Shown: positions 1 to 9,158 of the stretch, piece after piece | Position numbering within the stretch: the stretch's first letter is position 1 | Layout: every line of letters starts with the position of its first letter | Assembly (NCBI GenBank): GCA_045110335.1 | Contig: JBGCGB010000010.1 | Coordinates: forward strand, 31,252 to 95,251 | From: CALBPI01 sp045110335 | GTDB lineage: Bacteria; Pseudomonadota; Gammaproteobacteria; Steroidobacterales; Woeseiaceae | Direction: 5' to 3' | DNA: 64,000 bases | Notes under the pieces: generated by a model | What the model was told of the DNA's origin: nothing | The model's database searches: none | The model's input: only the letters and a program-made list of their open reading frames with translations | Made by a program: the position numbers and the translations under genes

Positions 1-1089
1 ACGCTGCATATCATTCGCAGAGCCACGGAACCACCAGACCAGCATCAGCGGCAACTGCTGCAATGGGCGCTCGTGGATGCGCAAAAGTTTGCGTCGGCAA
101 TGCAATTGCCGATGGCCACGGTGCCGCCAGTACGATTAGCCGACGGTCTGGAGGCGGCCATGACGAGGTCATGGCGCTTGCACAAAGATCTCACCCGCTG
201 TCAGGCGCTTTCGGATGCTTATTGGCAATCCGATACGGATACACTGGCGCCCGCTTTGGCGCGGATCAAACCCAATGATCTCTCGCATGCGGAAATCATG
301 ACGCGTAAAGCGGGCGAACGTCTACAGGAAATCGGTCACTATGATGCGGGCGTCTTGTTCTTTGGTGACGAGTGTTATCGCGGCGTCGAGCGCTTGCGTC
401 ATCTCACGACGAGATTGCGTGCCGAGCGCCTAACGGACGGTTCGCCGGCCGCGCGCCAAGCGCTTTCAGAAAAACTGGATGCGGTCGAATCGCATCCGGT
501 CAAGTTACGCCTTTCGCCAAATGATCAAGACGCGGCGCCGGAGTGGTTTTTCTCATTTAGAAGCCCCTATTCCTGGCTGGCTTTACAACGCACGCTGGAC
601 GTTTGTCAGCAGGCTAAACGAAAGCCAATGCTTCGGCCCGTCATGCCGATGATTGAACGTGGCGTGCCGTTGTCACCGGAAAAGCGTCGCTACCTCATTC
701 AGGACGCTGCTCGTGAAGCGCGTCGCTACGGTGTGCCTTTTGGGCGCATTGCTGATCCGTTGGGCCGCGGCGTCACGAACGCCTCGGCCGGATTTATGTA
801 CGCGAAGACGCAAGGAGTTGAGATTCCCTTTACGCGTGCTGCGATGCGGGCAATCTGGTCGCAAGGCATCGATCTCGCCAAGCCGGCCGGTCTAAAACGT
901 GTTCTAGCCTCGGTCGGCCTATCGTACGCCGCCGCGGCTCGCTTTATTGGCGCGCCGGAAGTTGACGCGGAACTCGAGCGTAATGCTAAGGCGTTGGCTG
1001 ATCTGGCGCTTTGGGGTGTTCCCGTATTATCGGTTGACGGGCTCGCGTTGTGGGGTCAGGATCGGTTGTGGCAGTGCACGTTGGCATAG
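1..1089 (+). CDS. DsbA-fold / HCCA-isomerase-like tandem-domain oxidoreductase, 5' truncated
   Basis: The frame is open from base 1 with no stop, so the gene begins upstream of the window; the GTG at 73 is only an internal codon. The last 180 or so residues form a DsbA-fold domain of the 2-hydroxychromene-2-carboxylate isomerase (kappa-GST) type, opening with FFSFRSPYSWLA at about visible residue 183, where this family has a Ser-containing SPYS/SPYA motif in place of CxxC. The segment before it ends in GHYDAGVLFFGDECYRG, which looks like the C-terminal part of a second copy of the same fold, so the complete protein is probably a tandem-domain thiol-dependent isomerase or oxidoreductase. The substrate cannot be told. 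The 9-bp gap to the next gene suggests cotranscription. Confidence 0.75.
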   Translation, partial: TLHIIRRATEPPDQHQRQLLQWALVDAQKFASAMQLPMATVPPVRLADGLEAAMTRSWRLHKDLTRCQALSDAYWQSDTDTLAPALARIKPNDLSHAEIMTRKAGERLQEIGHYDAGVLFFGDECYRGVERLRHLTTRLRAERLTDGSPAARQALSEKLDAVESHPVKLRLSPNDQDAAPEWFFSFRSPYSWLALQRTLDVCQQAKRKPMLRPVMPMIERGVPLSPEKRRYLIQDAAREARRYGVPFGRIADPLGRGVTNASAGFMYAKTQGVEIPFTRAAMRAIWSQGIDLAKPAGLKRVLASVGLSYAAAARFIGAPEVDAELERNAKALADLALWGVPVLSVDGLALWGQDRLWQCTLA

Positions 1090-1098
1090 GAGTCATTG

Positions 1099-1629
1099 AT
1101 GACTGATCCTCTGGTAGTGTTTTCGCATGGATTGGAGTCCGGACCGTGGGGCAGCAAGATAACAGCGATGGCTGAGATTGCTGATTCCCGTTGTGCGAGA
1201 GTGATATCCGTTGATTATCAGGGTGAACGTGACCCGGGCAACCGCGTTCGCAAACTTCAATCCGTCCTCCGTGATGAACCTTATGAAAAGCTGATACTCG
1301 TGGGTTCATCTATGGGTGGGCATGTCGCCACGGCGGCGGCAATCGATCAGGCGGTGGACGGTGTTTTCGTATTGGCTCCCGCCTTCCATATGCCTGGCTA
1401 TGAGGCGATTACGCCGGCCAAACCTGATTGTCCAATGGAAATCGTTCACGGCTGGCATGACGATGTGGTTCCGGTAGAGAACAGCATTCGTTTTGCGCGA
1501 GAACACAATGTGACATTGCATCTCGTGAACAGCGATCATCGACTCGGCGACGCTATCGACACGATCAACCAACTGCTCGCGATTTTTATTGATAATTGTC
1601 TCAAAGGTGCTCCTGATGAAACTTCGTAA
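1099..1629 (+). CDS. Small alpha/beta hydrolase
   Basis: A 176-residue protein with the nucleophile elbow VGSSMGG (G-x-S-x-G) near residue 72, an N-terminal VVFSHGLESG strand-loop that would supply the oxyanion hole, a late HGWHDDVVP segment with the likely catalytic Asp, and SDHRL with the likely catalytic His. It resembles the short YqiA/UPF0227-like esterase group. I chose ATG 1099 over the in-frame TTG 1096 because AGGAG at 1088-1092 sits six bases upstream of the ATG. Its end overlaps the following lipoprotein gene by 14 bases, implying translational coupling. Substrate unknown, probably an ester or thioester. Confidence 0.8.
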   Translation: MTDPLVVFSHGLESGPWGSKITAMAEIADSRCARVISVDYQGERDPGNRVRKLQSVLRDEPYEKLILVGSSMGGHVATAAAIDQAVDGVFVLAPAFHMPGYEAITPAKPDCPMEIVHGWHDDVVPVENSIRFAREHNVTLHLVNSDHRLGDAIDTINQLLAIFIDNCLKGAPDETS

Positions 1630-1879
1630 ATATTCCCTGCTGTCAGCCATAATAATTTTGGTCGTTGGCGCTGCGTGCAGCGGTGGATCAACAACCGTGG
1701 AAGACGCCGATCCAGTGGCCGACGATACGGCGAACGCCAAAGAAAGTGTGCTGCTTGATGCGGCGAAGAAGCCGATTGATCGTGCGAAGGCCGTTGAAGA
1801 CGCTGCCAAGCAACGCAAGGCCGAAATGGACGCGCGTCTTGAAGAACTTGAAAACGGTGACAAGGACGATACGCCTTGA
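1616..1879 (+). CDS. Small predicted lipoprotein
   Basis: 87 residues starting MKLRKYSLLSAII; the ATG at 1616 lies inside the end of the preceding hydrolase gene and is preceded by AAAGGTG at 1603-1609. The hydrophobic stretch IIILVVGAAC is a lipoprotein signal with Cys22 as the probable lipidated residue. The mature part is highly acidic and alanine-rich, and a stretch of about 40 residues (AKKPIDRAKAVEDAAKQRK onward) should form a helix or coiled coil. No enzymatic motif is visible. It is probably anchored in the outer membrane; function unknown. The stop overlaps the start of the PhzF gene. Confidence 0.7.
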   Translation: MKLRKYSLLSAIIILVVGAACSGGSTTVEDADPVADDTANAKESVLLDAAKKPIDRAKAVEDAAKQRKAEMDARLEELENGDKDDTP

Positions 1880-2790
1880 CGCGAATGGGACGTCGATTCG
1901 AGATTGTCGATGTCTTCGTTGATCTATCGTTCGGCGGCAATCCGTTAGCTGTGATTCTCGATGCGCAATGTCTGACTAGCGATGACATGCAACGTATCGC
2001 CCGGGAGTTTAATTTCTCGGAAAGTACGTTCGTACTGCCAGCAAGCGCTGCCGATTTTGATTACCAGGTTCGTATTTTCACACCCACTCAGGAAGTGCCG
2101 TTTGCAGGTCACCCGAACATTGGCACCGCCTTTGTACTCGCCGAGCAAGCGCGGCGAGCCGGCAAAGAATGGCCGCGCTCCTATCGATTCGATGAAAGCG
2201 CAGGCAGCGTGAATGTGACATTGACCGAGAGTGACGATGGGCGGTTGTTTGCCGAGCTGAAAGCACCTCAAGCGCTGTCGATAGGAGATCGCGCGGATGT
2301 CGACCTGATGGCGGAAGTGTTAGGGCTCGATAGTGCACAGATCGCTACATCCCAACATGATCCGATCGTCGCGTCCGTGGGATTGCCATTCCTGATCGTG
2401 GCATTGGCCGATCGACAGGCGTTAGAGAGTGTGCAAGTGAATCCGGCGCTGCTTCAGCGTCTCGTTGAACAGGGGCTAACACCGGATATCTTTTGTTACA
2501 CGACGACGGATCAGCCGGGAGTCTTGCGCGCTAGAGTGTTTGCGCCCATGGATGGCGTGCCGGAAGATCCGGCAACAGGCAGTGCAAACTGCGCGTTGTG
2601 TGGTTTGCTGGCTTCATTGTCCGGACAGGATGGCGAGCAGCAATTTGTGATTCACCAAGGCGTCGAGATGAAGCGCCCGAGTTTGCTGAAAGCGCGCACG
2701 TTACGGCAAGACGGAGAATTGAAAGGTGTTTGGATAGGCGGTTTTTGTCATCCGTTCGCAAGCGGGATTCTGCAAGACTATTGTGCGTGA
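1876..2790 (+). CDS. PhzF family epimerase/isomerase
   Basis: A 304-residue PhzF/YddE-type protein. Family landmarks are GRRFEIVDVF at the N terminus, the FNFSESTFV segment carrying the catalytic-region Glu of the SE(S/T) motif, the PFAGHPNIGTA loop, and DPATGSANCA near residue 230, the conserved DPxTGS repeat-lobe motif. Members catalyse a proton shift or epimerisation in varied pathways; the substrate here is not predictable and no phenazine genes are nearby. AAGGA at 1862-1866 is well placed for TTG 1876, which also overlaps the lipoprotein stop; ATG 1885 is an alternative start three codons later. It converges on glucokinase with a 13-base overlap of the coding ends. Confidence 0.85.
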   Translation: MTRMGRRFEIVDVFVDLSFGGNPLAVILDAQCLTSDDMQRIAREFNFSESTFVLPASAADFDYQVRIFTPTQEVPFAGHPNIGTAFVLAEQARRAGKEWPRSYRFDESAGSVNVTLTESDDGRLFAELKAPQALSIGDRADVDLMAEVLGLDSAQIATSQHDPIVASVGLPFLIVALADRQALESVQVNPALLQRLVEQGLTPDIFCYTTTDQPGVLRARVFAPMDGVPEDPATGSANCALCGLLASLSGQDGEQQFVIHQGVEMKRPSLLKARTLRQDGELKGVWIGGFCHPFASGILQDYCA

Positions 2791-3737
2791 CTGGCGACAC
2801 CTGACAATCCGACTAGCGCAGGTGTATCGAGTGTAATTAGACGGGTCGGAATCGCATTCAAATAGCCGCGATAGCGGCCTTTATCGATAAATCGTTCCCG
2901 GAAAGCGGATTCCAAGAACAGTGTCTGGTTCGCTGGCAGAATGCCGCCACCCAAGTACACACCGCCGAGCGCGCCGACGGTCAAAGCAGCGTCGCCGGCA
3001 ACCGTGCCGAGAAACTGGAAAAATTGTTCAAACGTCGCGAGTGCATTCGGGTCTTGCTCCGCTGCGCGCGCGCTGATCACGCTGGCCTCGATCTGATCGC
3101 CATGGAGGATATCGTGGAGTAGGCAAAGTCCAGCGCCCGATAGTATGCGTTCGGCAGAACAGTGTCCGTAACGGTCCTGAACTGCTTCGATGATTCTCGA
3201 TTCGGCTAGATTTGCGGCCGGCAGGCTAACATGGCCACCTTCGCCTGGTACGGCAATATAGCCTGTGTCATGAAATACGACACTGGCAACGCCAAGCCCG
3301 GTACCCGGGCCAATCAACAACGCCGGCGCAGTTTTGTCCGCCATGCCATCACCATTCTGAATAAAGTCATCCTCGGTCAGTAATGGCACCACATGCGCGA
3401 GCGCTTCGAAGTCGTTGATGACGATGAGTTGAGTGAGTCCGAACTGTTCGCGCAATTGATTGGCACTGAAAGACCATGCAATGTTTAGCAGTCGGACCTG
3501 ATCACTGGTTACAGGACCCGCAATCGCCAATACGGCGTGCGTGGGTGGCTCCCCATCGTAGCTATCCAGAAAAGCACCCAGCATGTCGTCGATTTGCGCG
3601 TAGGCCGCATTGGACAATTTGCGCAGGTCCGTCTGGACGCCACGCGCAGTTTCACCGGCCTGCCAGATGGCCAGTCGAGAATTAGTGCCGCCGATATCGG
3701 CGATCAGCCAACGTTTTGGACCGGTTGCGGCTTTCAA
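2778..3737 (-). CDS. glk: Glucokinase (Glk, bacterial type)
   Basis: 319 residues, the usual length of bacterial glucokinase. The N-terminal WLIADIGGTNSRLAIW is the phosphate-1 ATP-binding motif of the ASKHA fold; INDFEALA contains the catalytic Asp region, and LLIGPGTGLGVA is the conserved glucose/phosphate-2 motif, followed by PGEGGHVS. It phosphorylates glucose to glucose 6-phosphate in the cytoplasm. The gene is alone on its strand, convergent with the PhzF gene and divergent from plsB. A 14-bp perfect palindrome lies about 25 bp upstream of the ATG and could be an operator. Confidence 0.92.
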   Translation of the reverse strand: MKAATGPKRWLIADIGGTNSRLAIWQAGETARGVQTDLRKLSNAAYAQIDDMLGAFLDSYDGEPPTHAVLAIAGPVTSDQVRLLNIAWSFSANQLREQFGLTQLIVINDFEALAHVVPLLTEDDFIQNGDGMADKTAPALLIGPGTGLGVASVVFHDTGYIAVPGEGGHVSLPAANLAESRIIEAVQDRYGHCSAERILSGAGLCLLHDILHGDQIEASVISARAAEQDPNALATFEQFFQFLGTVAGDAALTVGALGGVYLGGGILPANQTLFLESAFRERFIDKGRYRGYLNAIPTRLITLDTPALVGLSGVASHAQ

Positions 3738-3761
3738 TCTGCTGTGCCTCCATTGGCCGTC

Positions 3762-3775
3762 ATCATGCGCATGAT
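3762..3775. repeat. 14-bp perfect palindrome between glk and plsB
   Basis: ATCATGC followed directly by GCATGAT, a perfect inverted repeat, with the partial echo GATGCAT at 3778-3784. It sits just upstream of the glucokinase start on the minus strand and 140 bp upstream of plsB. A regulator-binding site is possible, but none is identified. The rest of the 180-bp divergent spacer shows no clear promoter pair. Confidence 0.35.
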
Positions 3776-3917
3776 TTGATGCATATGAGAAGGATCGTGA
3801 AGATTGAGCAGGAATACAAGGGTGATCGCAAACGCGATGCGGCCTGCGTCTACGCCGTGCGTTACAATAACGCGGTCTGCTGAACGACCAGCCCCCTAAT
3901 CCAAAGAAGAGTCGCGG

Positions 3918-6449
3918 ATGAATGCAATGCGAAAACGGCTAAATTCGATGATGGCACGTGTGCTGCGTCTTTGGGTAAAGCCCGAAGTCTCATCGGATGA
4001 GCAAGTCGCTGCGGTGCGGCAATTGCATGCGGATCCATCAGTGCGCGTCTGCTATGTGTTGGAGACCGGCGGTATTGCTGATTTGTTGACGCTTGAATCA
4101 GTGACACAAGCGCTCGACTTGCCATCGCCAAACGCAGACTTCGATTTCGCCGGCCGAGATCTTGGCCGCAGCGTGGTGGTGTTGCGACGACTGAAGGGCT
4201 GGGTATTCCGGCATAGGAGTACGCGGCAATCCGCACGGCTTAAACTGTTGGTGTCGGCGGCAACTGAAGCGCGTGACGCCTCGTCTGCAACAGTGGATGC
4301 TTTGCCGGTTTATCTGGTGCCAATCGGCATCTACTGGGGCAGGTCCCCGGGTAAAGCACGATCCTGGTTCACGCTGCTGTTTTCGGAAGATTGGGAAGTT
4401 GCCGGTAGAACCCGGAAGTTTCTGACGACGCTGATCCACGGTCGTCATACGCTGCTGCAAATTTCAGAGCCGATGCAGTTGTCGCCGATTCTGAGTGAAA
4501 ATTTGGATGCAGAACGTTCTTTCAGAAAAGCGTCGCGGGTACTGCGGGTGCATTTCCGTATGCGCCGTGAGGCCACGGTTGGCCCCGATCTATCGCACCG
4601 TCGAACGCTAATCGCAGAGGTGCTGCGCGATGCGCCGGTTCGCGCTTTAGTGACCAATGAGGGAGAGGTAGGATCTCGTGCACGCGCTAAAGCTGAGAAG
4701 AAAGCCAAGAAGTATGCATTGGAGATAGCGGCCGATTTGTCGTATCCCACCGTCCGGGTTTTGGAGCGATTTTTGTCATGGCTCTGGACACGAATTTACG
4801 ACGGTATCGAACTCAATGGTATTGATCGGCTCAAAAAGGCGGCAGAGGGTAGTGAGCTCGTTTACGTACCATGTCATCGTAGCCACTTTGATTATCTGCT
4901 GCTGTCGTATGTTTTGTATAAACAAGGATTGTCGCTGCCCTATGTTGCCGCCGGCATTAACCTCAATTTGCCAGTTGCTGGATCTATTCTGCGACGCGGG
5001 GGCGCTTTTTTCTTGCGTCGAACCTTCAGTGGCAATCGGCTATACGCTGCGGTGTTTCATTCTTACTTGAAAGCCCTGCAATCGCGTGGCTACCCGCTGG
5101 AGTATTTCATAGAGGGTGGTCGAAGTCGCACTGGCAGATTGTTGTCGCCGAAAGTCGGCATGCTCAACATGACCGTGCGCGCCTTTGTTCAAGATGCGCG
5201 GCGCCCCGTTTTGTTTGTGCCTGTTTACTTTGGCTATGAAAAACTGATCGAAGGGACGGCGTTCATCGGCGAGTTACGCGGCCAGGAAAAGAGCAAAGAA
5301 TCGCTGGGCGGTCTTTTTCGTTCGCTGAAAGCGCTGCGGGAACAGTTCGGCAAGGTATATGTCAATGTCGGTGATCCTATTGATCTTGCCAAACTGCTGG
5401 ACGAGCGAGCGCCACAATGGCGTGACGCAGGCGACGATCCGAAACCCGACTGGTTACCTGCAGTGTCTGACGCCTTGGGTTGGCAGATTCTTGAAAATAT
5501 CAACTCCGCCGCTGCTGTAACGCCCGTCAGTCTGCTGGCATTGGCTTTGCTTGGTACGCAACGCCAGTCGATGGCCGAGTCGGATCTGGTTCGTCAGCTG
5601 ACGCTGTATAAGGCGCTCTATGCGGAGACCCCTTATGACGACAACGTCACCCTGCCTGAGCTGGACGCCAATGGCATCATCGCGCACGGATTGCGGCTGG
5701 GTGTGATCGAGATTGAAGACCATCGCCTCGGCAGAATTGTGCATTTGCCGGATCGACAGGCTTTGCTGTTGACCTACTTCAGAAACAACATTCTGCACCT
5801 AACCGCTTTGCATTCTTTGGTTGCAGCCAATTACATCCACGGCAAAGTGCTAGCCGAAGATGAGCTGCACCGGTTAATTCGACTCACTGCGCCGTACATC
5901 CGCGCCGAACTGCGTCTTCGTTGGTCTGTTGATGATCTCGAGCGCGTCGTCGCTATTGTCATTGAGGCCATGTGTGCGCACGGTCTACTGGAACGTGACG
6001 GGAATCTGTTGCGGCGTCCGCCGGCAGGTTCGGCCTTGGCTTTCTCGCTCGGTCAGATGGGCCAGTCTGTCGTACCGGTTTTGCAGCGCTATTACATGAC
6101 CATCGCACTGTTGAACAAGCATGGCTCGGGCACTTTGTCACAGTCACAATTGGAAGAAATCTGTCAGTTGTGTGCGGAACGGTTATCTATTCTTTACGGC
6201 ATGCGCTCGCCGGACTTTTTCGATCGACGGCTCTTTCGTACATTCTTGGGCACGCTGCGCGAGACGGGCGTGATTTCTGTCGATGAGCATAAAAACCTGA
6301 CATTCTCGCTGGCGTTCGAAACGATAGAAAATGATGCACGTCTCGTTCTCGGTGAGCCCCTGCGACACAGTATCCTGACGATTACAGAGGTCACGCGCGC
6401 AGAAAAGGTCACCGAAACAGATCGCAAGCGCGCGGAGGGGCAGGTATGA
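3918..6449 (+). CDS. plsB: Glycerol-3-phosphate 1-O-acyltransferase PlsB
   Basis: 843 residues, close to the size of E. coli PlsB. It transfers acyl groups from acyl-CoA or acyl-ACP to sn-1 of glycerol 3-phosphate, the first step of phospholipid synthesis, at the inner membrane. The catalytic HX4D motif is visible as H320-RSHF-D325 in VPCHRSHFDYLLLSYV, followed by GAFFLRR (block II), FIEGGRSRTG (block III) and the VFVPVYFGYEKLIEG region (block IV). A long helical N-terminal region precedes the catalytic block, as in the family. The gene ends in an ATGA overlap with trhO. PlsY is also encoded in this window (56187-56816), so two first-step acyltransferases coexist. Confidence 0.95.
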   Translation: MNAMRKRLNSMMARVLRLWVKPEVSSDEQVAAVRQLHADPSVRVCYVLETGGIADLLTLESVTQALDLPSPNADFDFAGRDLGRSVVVLRRLKGWVFRHRSTRQSARLKLLVSAATEARDASSATVDALPVYLVPIGIYWGRSPGKARSWFTLLFSEDWEVAGRTRKFLTTLIHGRHTLLQISEPMQLSPILSENLDAERSFRKASRVLRVHFRMRREATVGPDLSHRRTLIAEVLRDAPVRALVTNEGEVGSRARAKAEKKAKKYALEIAADLSYPTVRVLERFLSWLWTRIYDGIELNGIDRLKKAAEGSELVYVPCHRSHFDYLLLSYVLYKQGLSLPYVAAGINLNLPVAGSILRRGGAFFLRRTFSGNRLYAAVFHSYLKALQSRGYPLEYFIEGGRSRTGRLLSPKVGMLNMTVRAFVQDARRPVLFVPVYFGYEKLIEGTAFIGELRGQEKSKESLGGLFRSLKALREQFGKVYVNVGDPIDLAKLLDERAPQWRDAGDDPKPDWLPAVSDALGWQILENINSAAAVTPVSLLALALLGTQRQSMAESDLVRQLTLYKALYAETPYDDNVTLPELDANGIIAHGLRLGVIEIEDHRLGRIVHLPDRQALLLTYFRNNILHLTALHSLVAANYIHGKVLAEDELHRLIRLTAPYIRAELRLRWSVDDLERVVAIVIEAMCAHGLLERDGNLLRRPPAGSALAFSLGQMGQSVVPVLQRYYMTIALLNKHGSGTLSQSQLEEICQLCAERLSILYGMRSPDFFDRRLFRTFLGTLRETGVISVDEHKNLTFSLAFETIENDARLVLGEPLRHSILTITEVTRAEKVTETDRKRAEGQV

Positions 6450-7396
6450 CCACGTCGGTGCAGGTTGTTTCGTTTTATCGATTTACGACGGTTAGCGATG
6501 TACAGGCGCTTGGTGAATCGGTTCGTCGCGAGGCTGATGCCCGAAGTCTCCTTGGGACAGCAATTATCGCGAAAGAAGGTCTGAACGCGACGTTCTCCGG
6601 CGAAAAGCTTGACCTCGATAGTCTTCTTGATTGGTTACGGGAACAGCCTGGCTTTGAAGGCATTGATGGTCGTTGGTCATTGACAGACGCGCCGCCATTT
6701 CGTCGATTGCGAATCAAGTATCGGGACGAGATTGTTTCCATGGGCCACGCCGAAGTGAATCCGGCGAATGGTCAGGGCCTTCATGTTGGTGCCGAGGATT
6801 GGAACCAACTGATCGATGATCCGGAGACGCTAGTTATCGACACCCGCAACCTTTATGAAATCGAGATAGGTACATTTGATCGTGCAGTCAATCCCGAGAC
6901 GCGTAATTTCCGTGAGTTCTCGGACTACATCGACAACGAACTGGCTGACGACCCCGACCGACCGATCGCGATGTTCTGCACGGGCGGGATTCGTTGTGAG
7001 AAGGCGACTGCCGTCATGCGCGACAAGGGATTTAGTCAGCTCTATCAACTACGCGGCGGAGTGCTCGGTTATCTTGATGAGATTGCCGGTGACCAAGCGC
7101 TCGAAAGTCGATGGCAGGGTGAGTGCTTTGTTTTTGACTCGCGAGTTGCGGTGGATGATACGTTGTCACCCGGTGGCTATGTGCAATGCCATGGATGTCG
7201 GCGTGCTTTGTCGGATACTGACTTGGCCCATGACGACTATGAGCCGGGTATTTGTTGTGCGAAATGTGTCGGTCAATTGACCGAAGTGCAGCGGCGCCAA
7301 TTTTTAGAACGACGCAATCAGGTTGCGTTAGCAGAAGCACGTGGCGAGACGCATATCGGAGCGGTCTATCCAGCGAAAGACGAATTCAGGCGTTGA
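6446..7396 (+). CDS. trhO: tRNA uridine(34) hydroxylase TrhO (rhodanese-like, YceA/UPF0176)
   Basis: 316 residues. The N-terminal domain (SFYRFTTVSDVQ) is followed by a rhodanese domain with the active-site loop FCTGGIRCEKA around residue 180, and a C-terminal cysteine-rich tail (CHGCRRALS, then GICCAKC) that could bind zinc. TrhO proteins install 5-hydroxyuridine at the tRNA wobble position using prephenate-derived chemistry. The ATG overlaps the plsB stop (ATGA), so the two are translationally coupled. The final 11 bases overlap the end of the convergent DUF465 gene. Confidence 0.92.
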   Translation: MTTSVQVVSFYRFTTVSDVQALGESVRREADARSLLGTAIIAKEGLNATFSGEKLDLDSLLDWLREQPGFEGIDGRWSLTDAPPFRRLRIKYRDEIVSMGHAEVNPANGQGLHVGAEDWNQLIDDPETLVIDTRNLYEIEIGTFDRAVNPETRNFREFSDYIDNELADDPDRPIAMFCTGGIRCEKATAVMRDKGFSQLYQLRGGVLGYLDEIAGDQALESRWQGECFVFDSRVAVDDTLSPGGYVQCHGCRRALSDTDLAHDDYEPGICCAKCVGQLTEVQRRQFLERRNQVALAEARGETHIGAVYPAKDEFRR

Positions 7397-7613
7397 GGTC
7401 GGGAATGATGTCGGATTCGAGACGCGTGATGGCGTCTTTCAAGTGAAGCTTTTCTTTTTTCAGGCGACGTAGCCGAATTTGATCCATGGCGATGTCATCG
7501 ACGAGATTGTCGATCAAATCGTTGAGATCACGGTGCATGACGCGCAGCTCCTTCAGTTTGGACAATGTGTCCATACCCTCGGTCGCTAATATTTCGGTGA
7601 TTTTTTCGTCCAT
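7386..7613 (-). CDS. DUF465/YdcH family small coiled-coil protein
   Basis: About 75 residues from ATG 7613 (MDEKITEILATEGMD). The sequence is almost entirely charged helix with heptad character; LKELRVMHRDLNDLIDNLV and the basic RLRRLKKEKLHLKD segment are characteristic of DUF465 (YdcH) proteins, whose function is unclear. A GTG at 7649 would give 12 more residues and overlap the cysQ stop; I prefer the ATG by family length, with GGAG about 13 bases upstream as a weak ribosome site. It is cotranscribed with cysQ. Confidence 0.8.
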   Translation of the reverse strand: MDEKITEILATEGMDTLSKLKELRVMHRDLNDLIDNLVDDIAMDQIRLRRLKKEKLHLKDAITRLESDIIPDLNA

Positions 7614-7633
7614 AGCAGCGTTATCGGCTCCCG

Positions 7634-8419
7634 TTAGATGTCCAGCCACCGCGTATGAACGCCACCGGATACTACAAAATCAGGATTTAGCATATCCGGT
7701 TTCGTATTGTATGCAAGTCGATGTCCGTCCCAGGTGGTCACCTGGCCACCGGCGCCTTCAACAACGGCCTGTGCGGCAGCGGTATCCCATTCGGAAGTTG
7801 GCCCGAATCGCGGATAAACATCTGCTTGCGCTTCCGCGACGGCGCAAAACTTTAGGGAACTGCCTGTGCGGGTGACCGAATAGTCGCCGAGTCGTTCGAG
7901 CCATGCCTCAGTTTTCGGCGTACCATGCGAACGGCTGGTGACGACACGAGGCGAGCTAACGCCGTCGCTAACCCGAATCGGATGGTGCTCCGAGCCAGGA
8001 TGAGCGCGGAAAGCGCCGTACGCGATTCCGCCCCAATACGTGATGCCGGTGACGGGAACATGGACGACGCCGATCACCGGAAACCCGGCTTCGATGAGGG
8101 CGATGTTGACCGTGAACTCACCATTCCTGTTTACAAATTCTTTGGTGCCGTCGAGCGGATCGATCAGCCAATACTTGTGCCACTGCTGACGTTCCTCGAA
8201 CGAAGGTAGCGCCGTTTCTTCGCTAATCATCGGGATACGGCTGTCATGGGTGCTTAGACCTTCCCGAATGATCTTATCCGCCTGCATGTCCGCTTGCGTT
8301 AGCGGGCTTGCGTCCCGTTTCGAGATGACGTCGAAATCGCTTTCATAAACACGCATGATCGCTTTGCCAGCACGCTCGGCCAGTTTACAAACAACGTCAA
8401 TGTCCGATTCGATATCCAT
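7634..8419 (-). CDS. cysQ: 3'(2'),5'-bisphosphate nucleotidase CysQ
   Basis: 261 residues from ATG 8419 (MDIESDIDVVCKLAERAG); upstream in-frame starts at 8458 (ATG) and 8476 (TTG) exist but exceed family length. It belongs to the inositol-monophosphatase superfamily. The metal-binding motif is LIDPLDGTKEF, with upstream ISEE (I-S-E-E-T) supplying Glu ligands, and the C-terminal WDTAAAQAVVEGAGG is the second signature. CysQ hydrolyses 3'-phosphoadenosine 5'-phosphate from sulfate assimilation to AMP. It is divergent from yrfG. Confidence 0.9.
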   Translation of the reverse strand: MDIESDIDVVCKLAERAGKAIMRVYESDFDVISKRDASPLTQADMQADKIIREGLSTHDSRIPMISEETALPSFEERQQWHKYWLIDPLDGTKEFVNRNGEFTVNIALIEAGFPVIGVVHVPVTGITYWGGIAYGAFRAHPGSEHHPIRVSDGVSSPRVVTSRSHGTPKTEAWLERLGDYSVTRTGSSLKFCAVAEAQADVYPRFGPTSEWDTAAAQAVVEGAGGQVTTWDGHRLAYNTKPDMLNPDFVVSGGVHTRWLDI

Positions 8420-8501
8420 GGCATAACTCGCGTATGATGCGTCCGCAACAGCCCTCATGGTAACAACCGAGAGCAATCAGGAATAGCGCGGAGAGATGTT
8501 G

Positions 8502-9158
8502 ATGAATGATCTGTTGGCCCGGCACAAGACGCTGTTGCTGGATATGGATGGGACTTTGCTTGATCTCGCTTATGACAACCATTTTTGGTTACAGACCATG
8601 CCGGCCGCGTATGCAGAGGCGCAGTCGGTCTCTATGGATATTGCCCGCGACAAAATTCTATCGATGATCGAAGCCGAGCGCGGGACGCTGAATTGGTACT
8701 GTCTTGATTTTTGGAGTGATGCTTTGTCGCTCGATGTGCTTGCATTGAAATCGACCTGTGAGGAGCCCATCCAGTTCTTAGCTGGTGCACCGGAGTTTTT
8801 GAAACGCGCTCGCTCGGCTGGTCATGAGTTGATCATTGTCACCAACTCCAGTCCGGAGCTATTGAAGCTAAAAGATCAGGTGACTCAGGTTACGGATCTG
8901 GTGGACGCTGCGTACAGCTCCGGCGAGTTTGAGGCACCCAAGGAGTCGCCCATTTTTTGGGAGCGTTTCGCAGCGAGGTCCGGTATCAGAAAGGAAGCTT
9001 GCTTGCTCGTTGACGATAGTCCTTCCGTGCTACAAGCGGGCGTAGACTTTGGTCTCGGTGGGGTCATCGGAATTAATCATCCGGATTCCAAGCGTGCACC
9101 TAATGCGTTGACGGACTGGCCATCCGTCGACGGTGTGAAAGACTTGTTGCTTGCCTAG
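8502..9158 (+). CDS. yrfG: GMP/IMP nucleotidase, HAD family (YrfG-like)
   Basis: 218 residues from ATG 8502; GGAGAG at 8490-8495 favours this start over ATG 8496. HAD motif I is LLLDMDGTLLDLAYDNHFW, very close to the YrfG signature; motif II is IIVTNSSPE and the C-terminal motif IV is LLVDDSPSVL. YrfG dephosphorylates purine nucleotides (GMP, IMP) in the cytoplasm. It is divergent from cysQ, another nucleotide phosphatase, and its stop overlaps the end of convergent rhlB by four bases. Confidence 0.88.
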   Translation: MNDLLARHKTLLLDMDGTLLDLAYDNHFWLQTMPAAYAEAQSVSMDIARDKILSMIEAERGTLNWYCLDFWSDALSLDVLALKSTCEEPIQFLAGAPEFLKRARSAGHELIIVTNSSPELLKLKDQVTQVTDLVDAAYSSGEFEAPKESPIFWERFAARSGIRKEACLLVDDSPSVLQAGVDFGLGGVIGINHPDSKRAPNALTDWPSVDGVKDLLLA

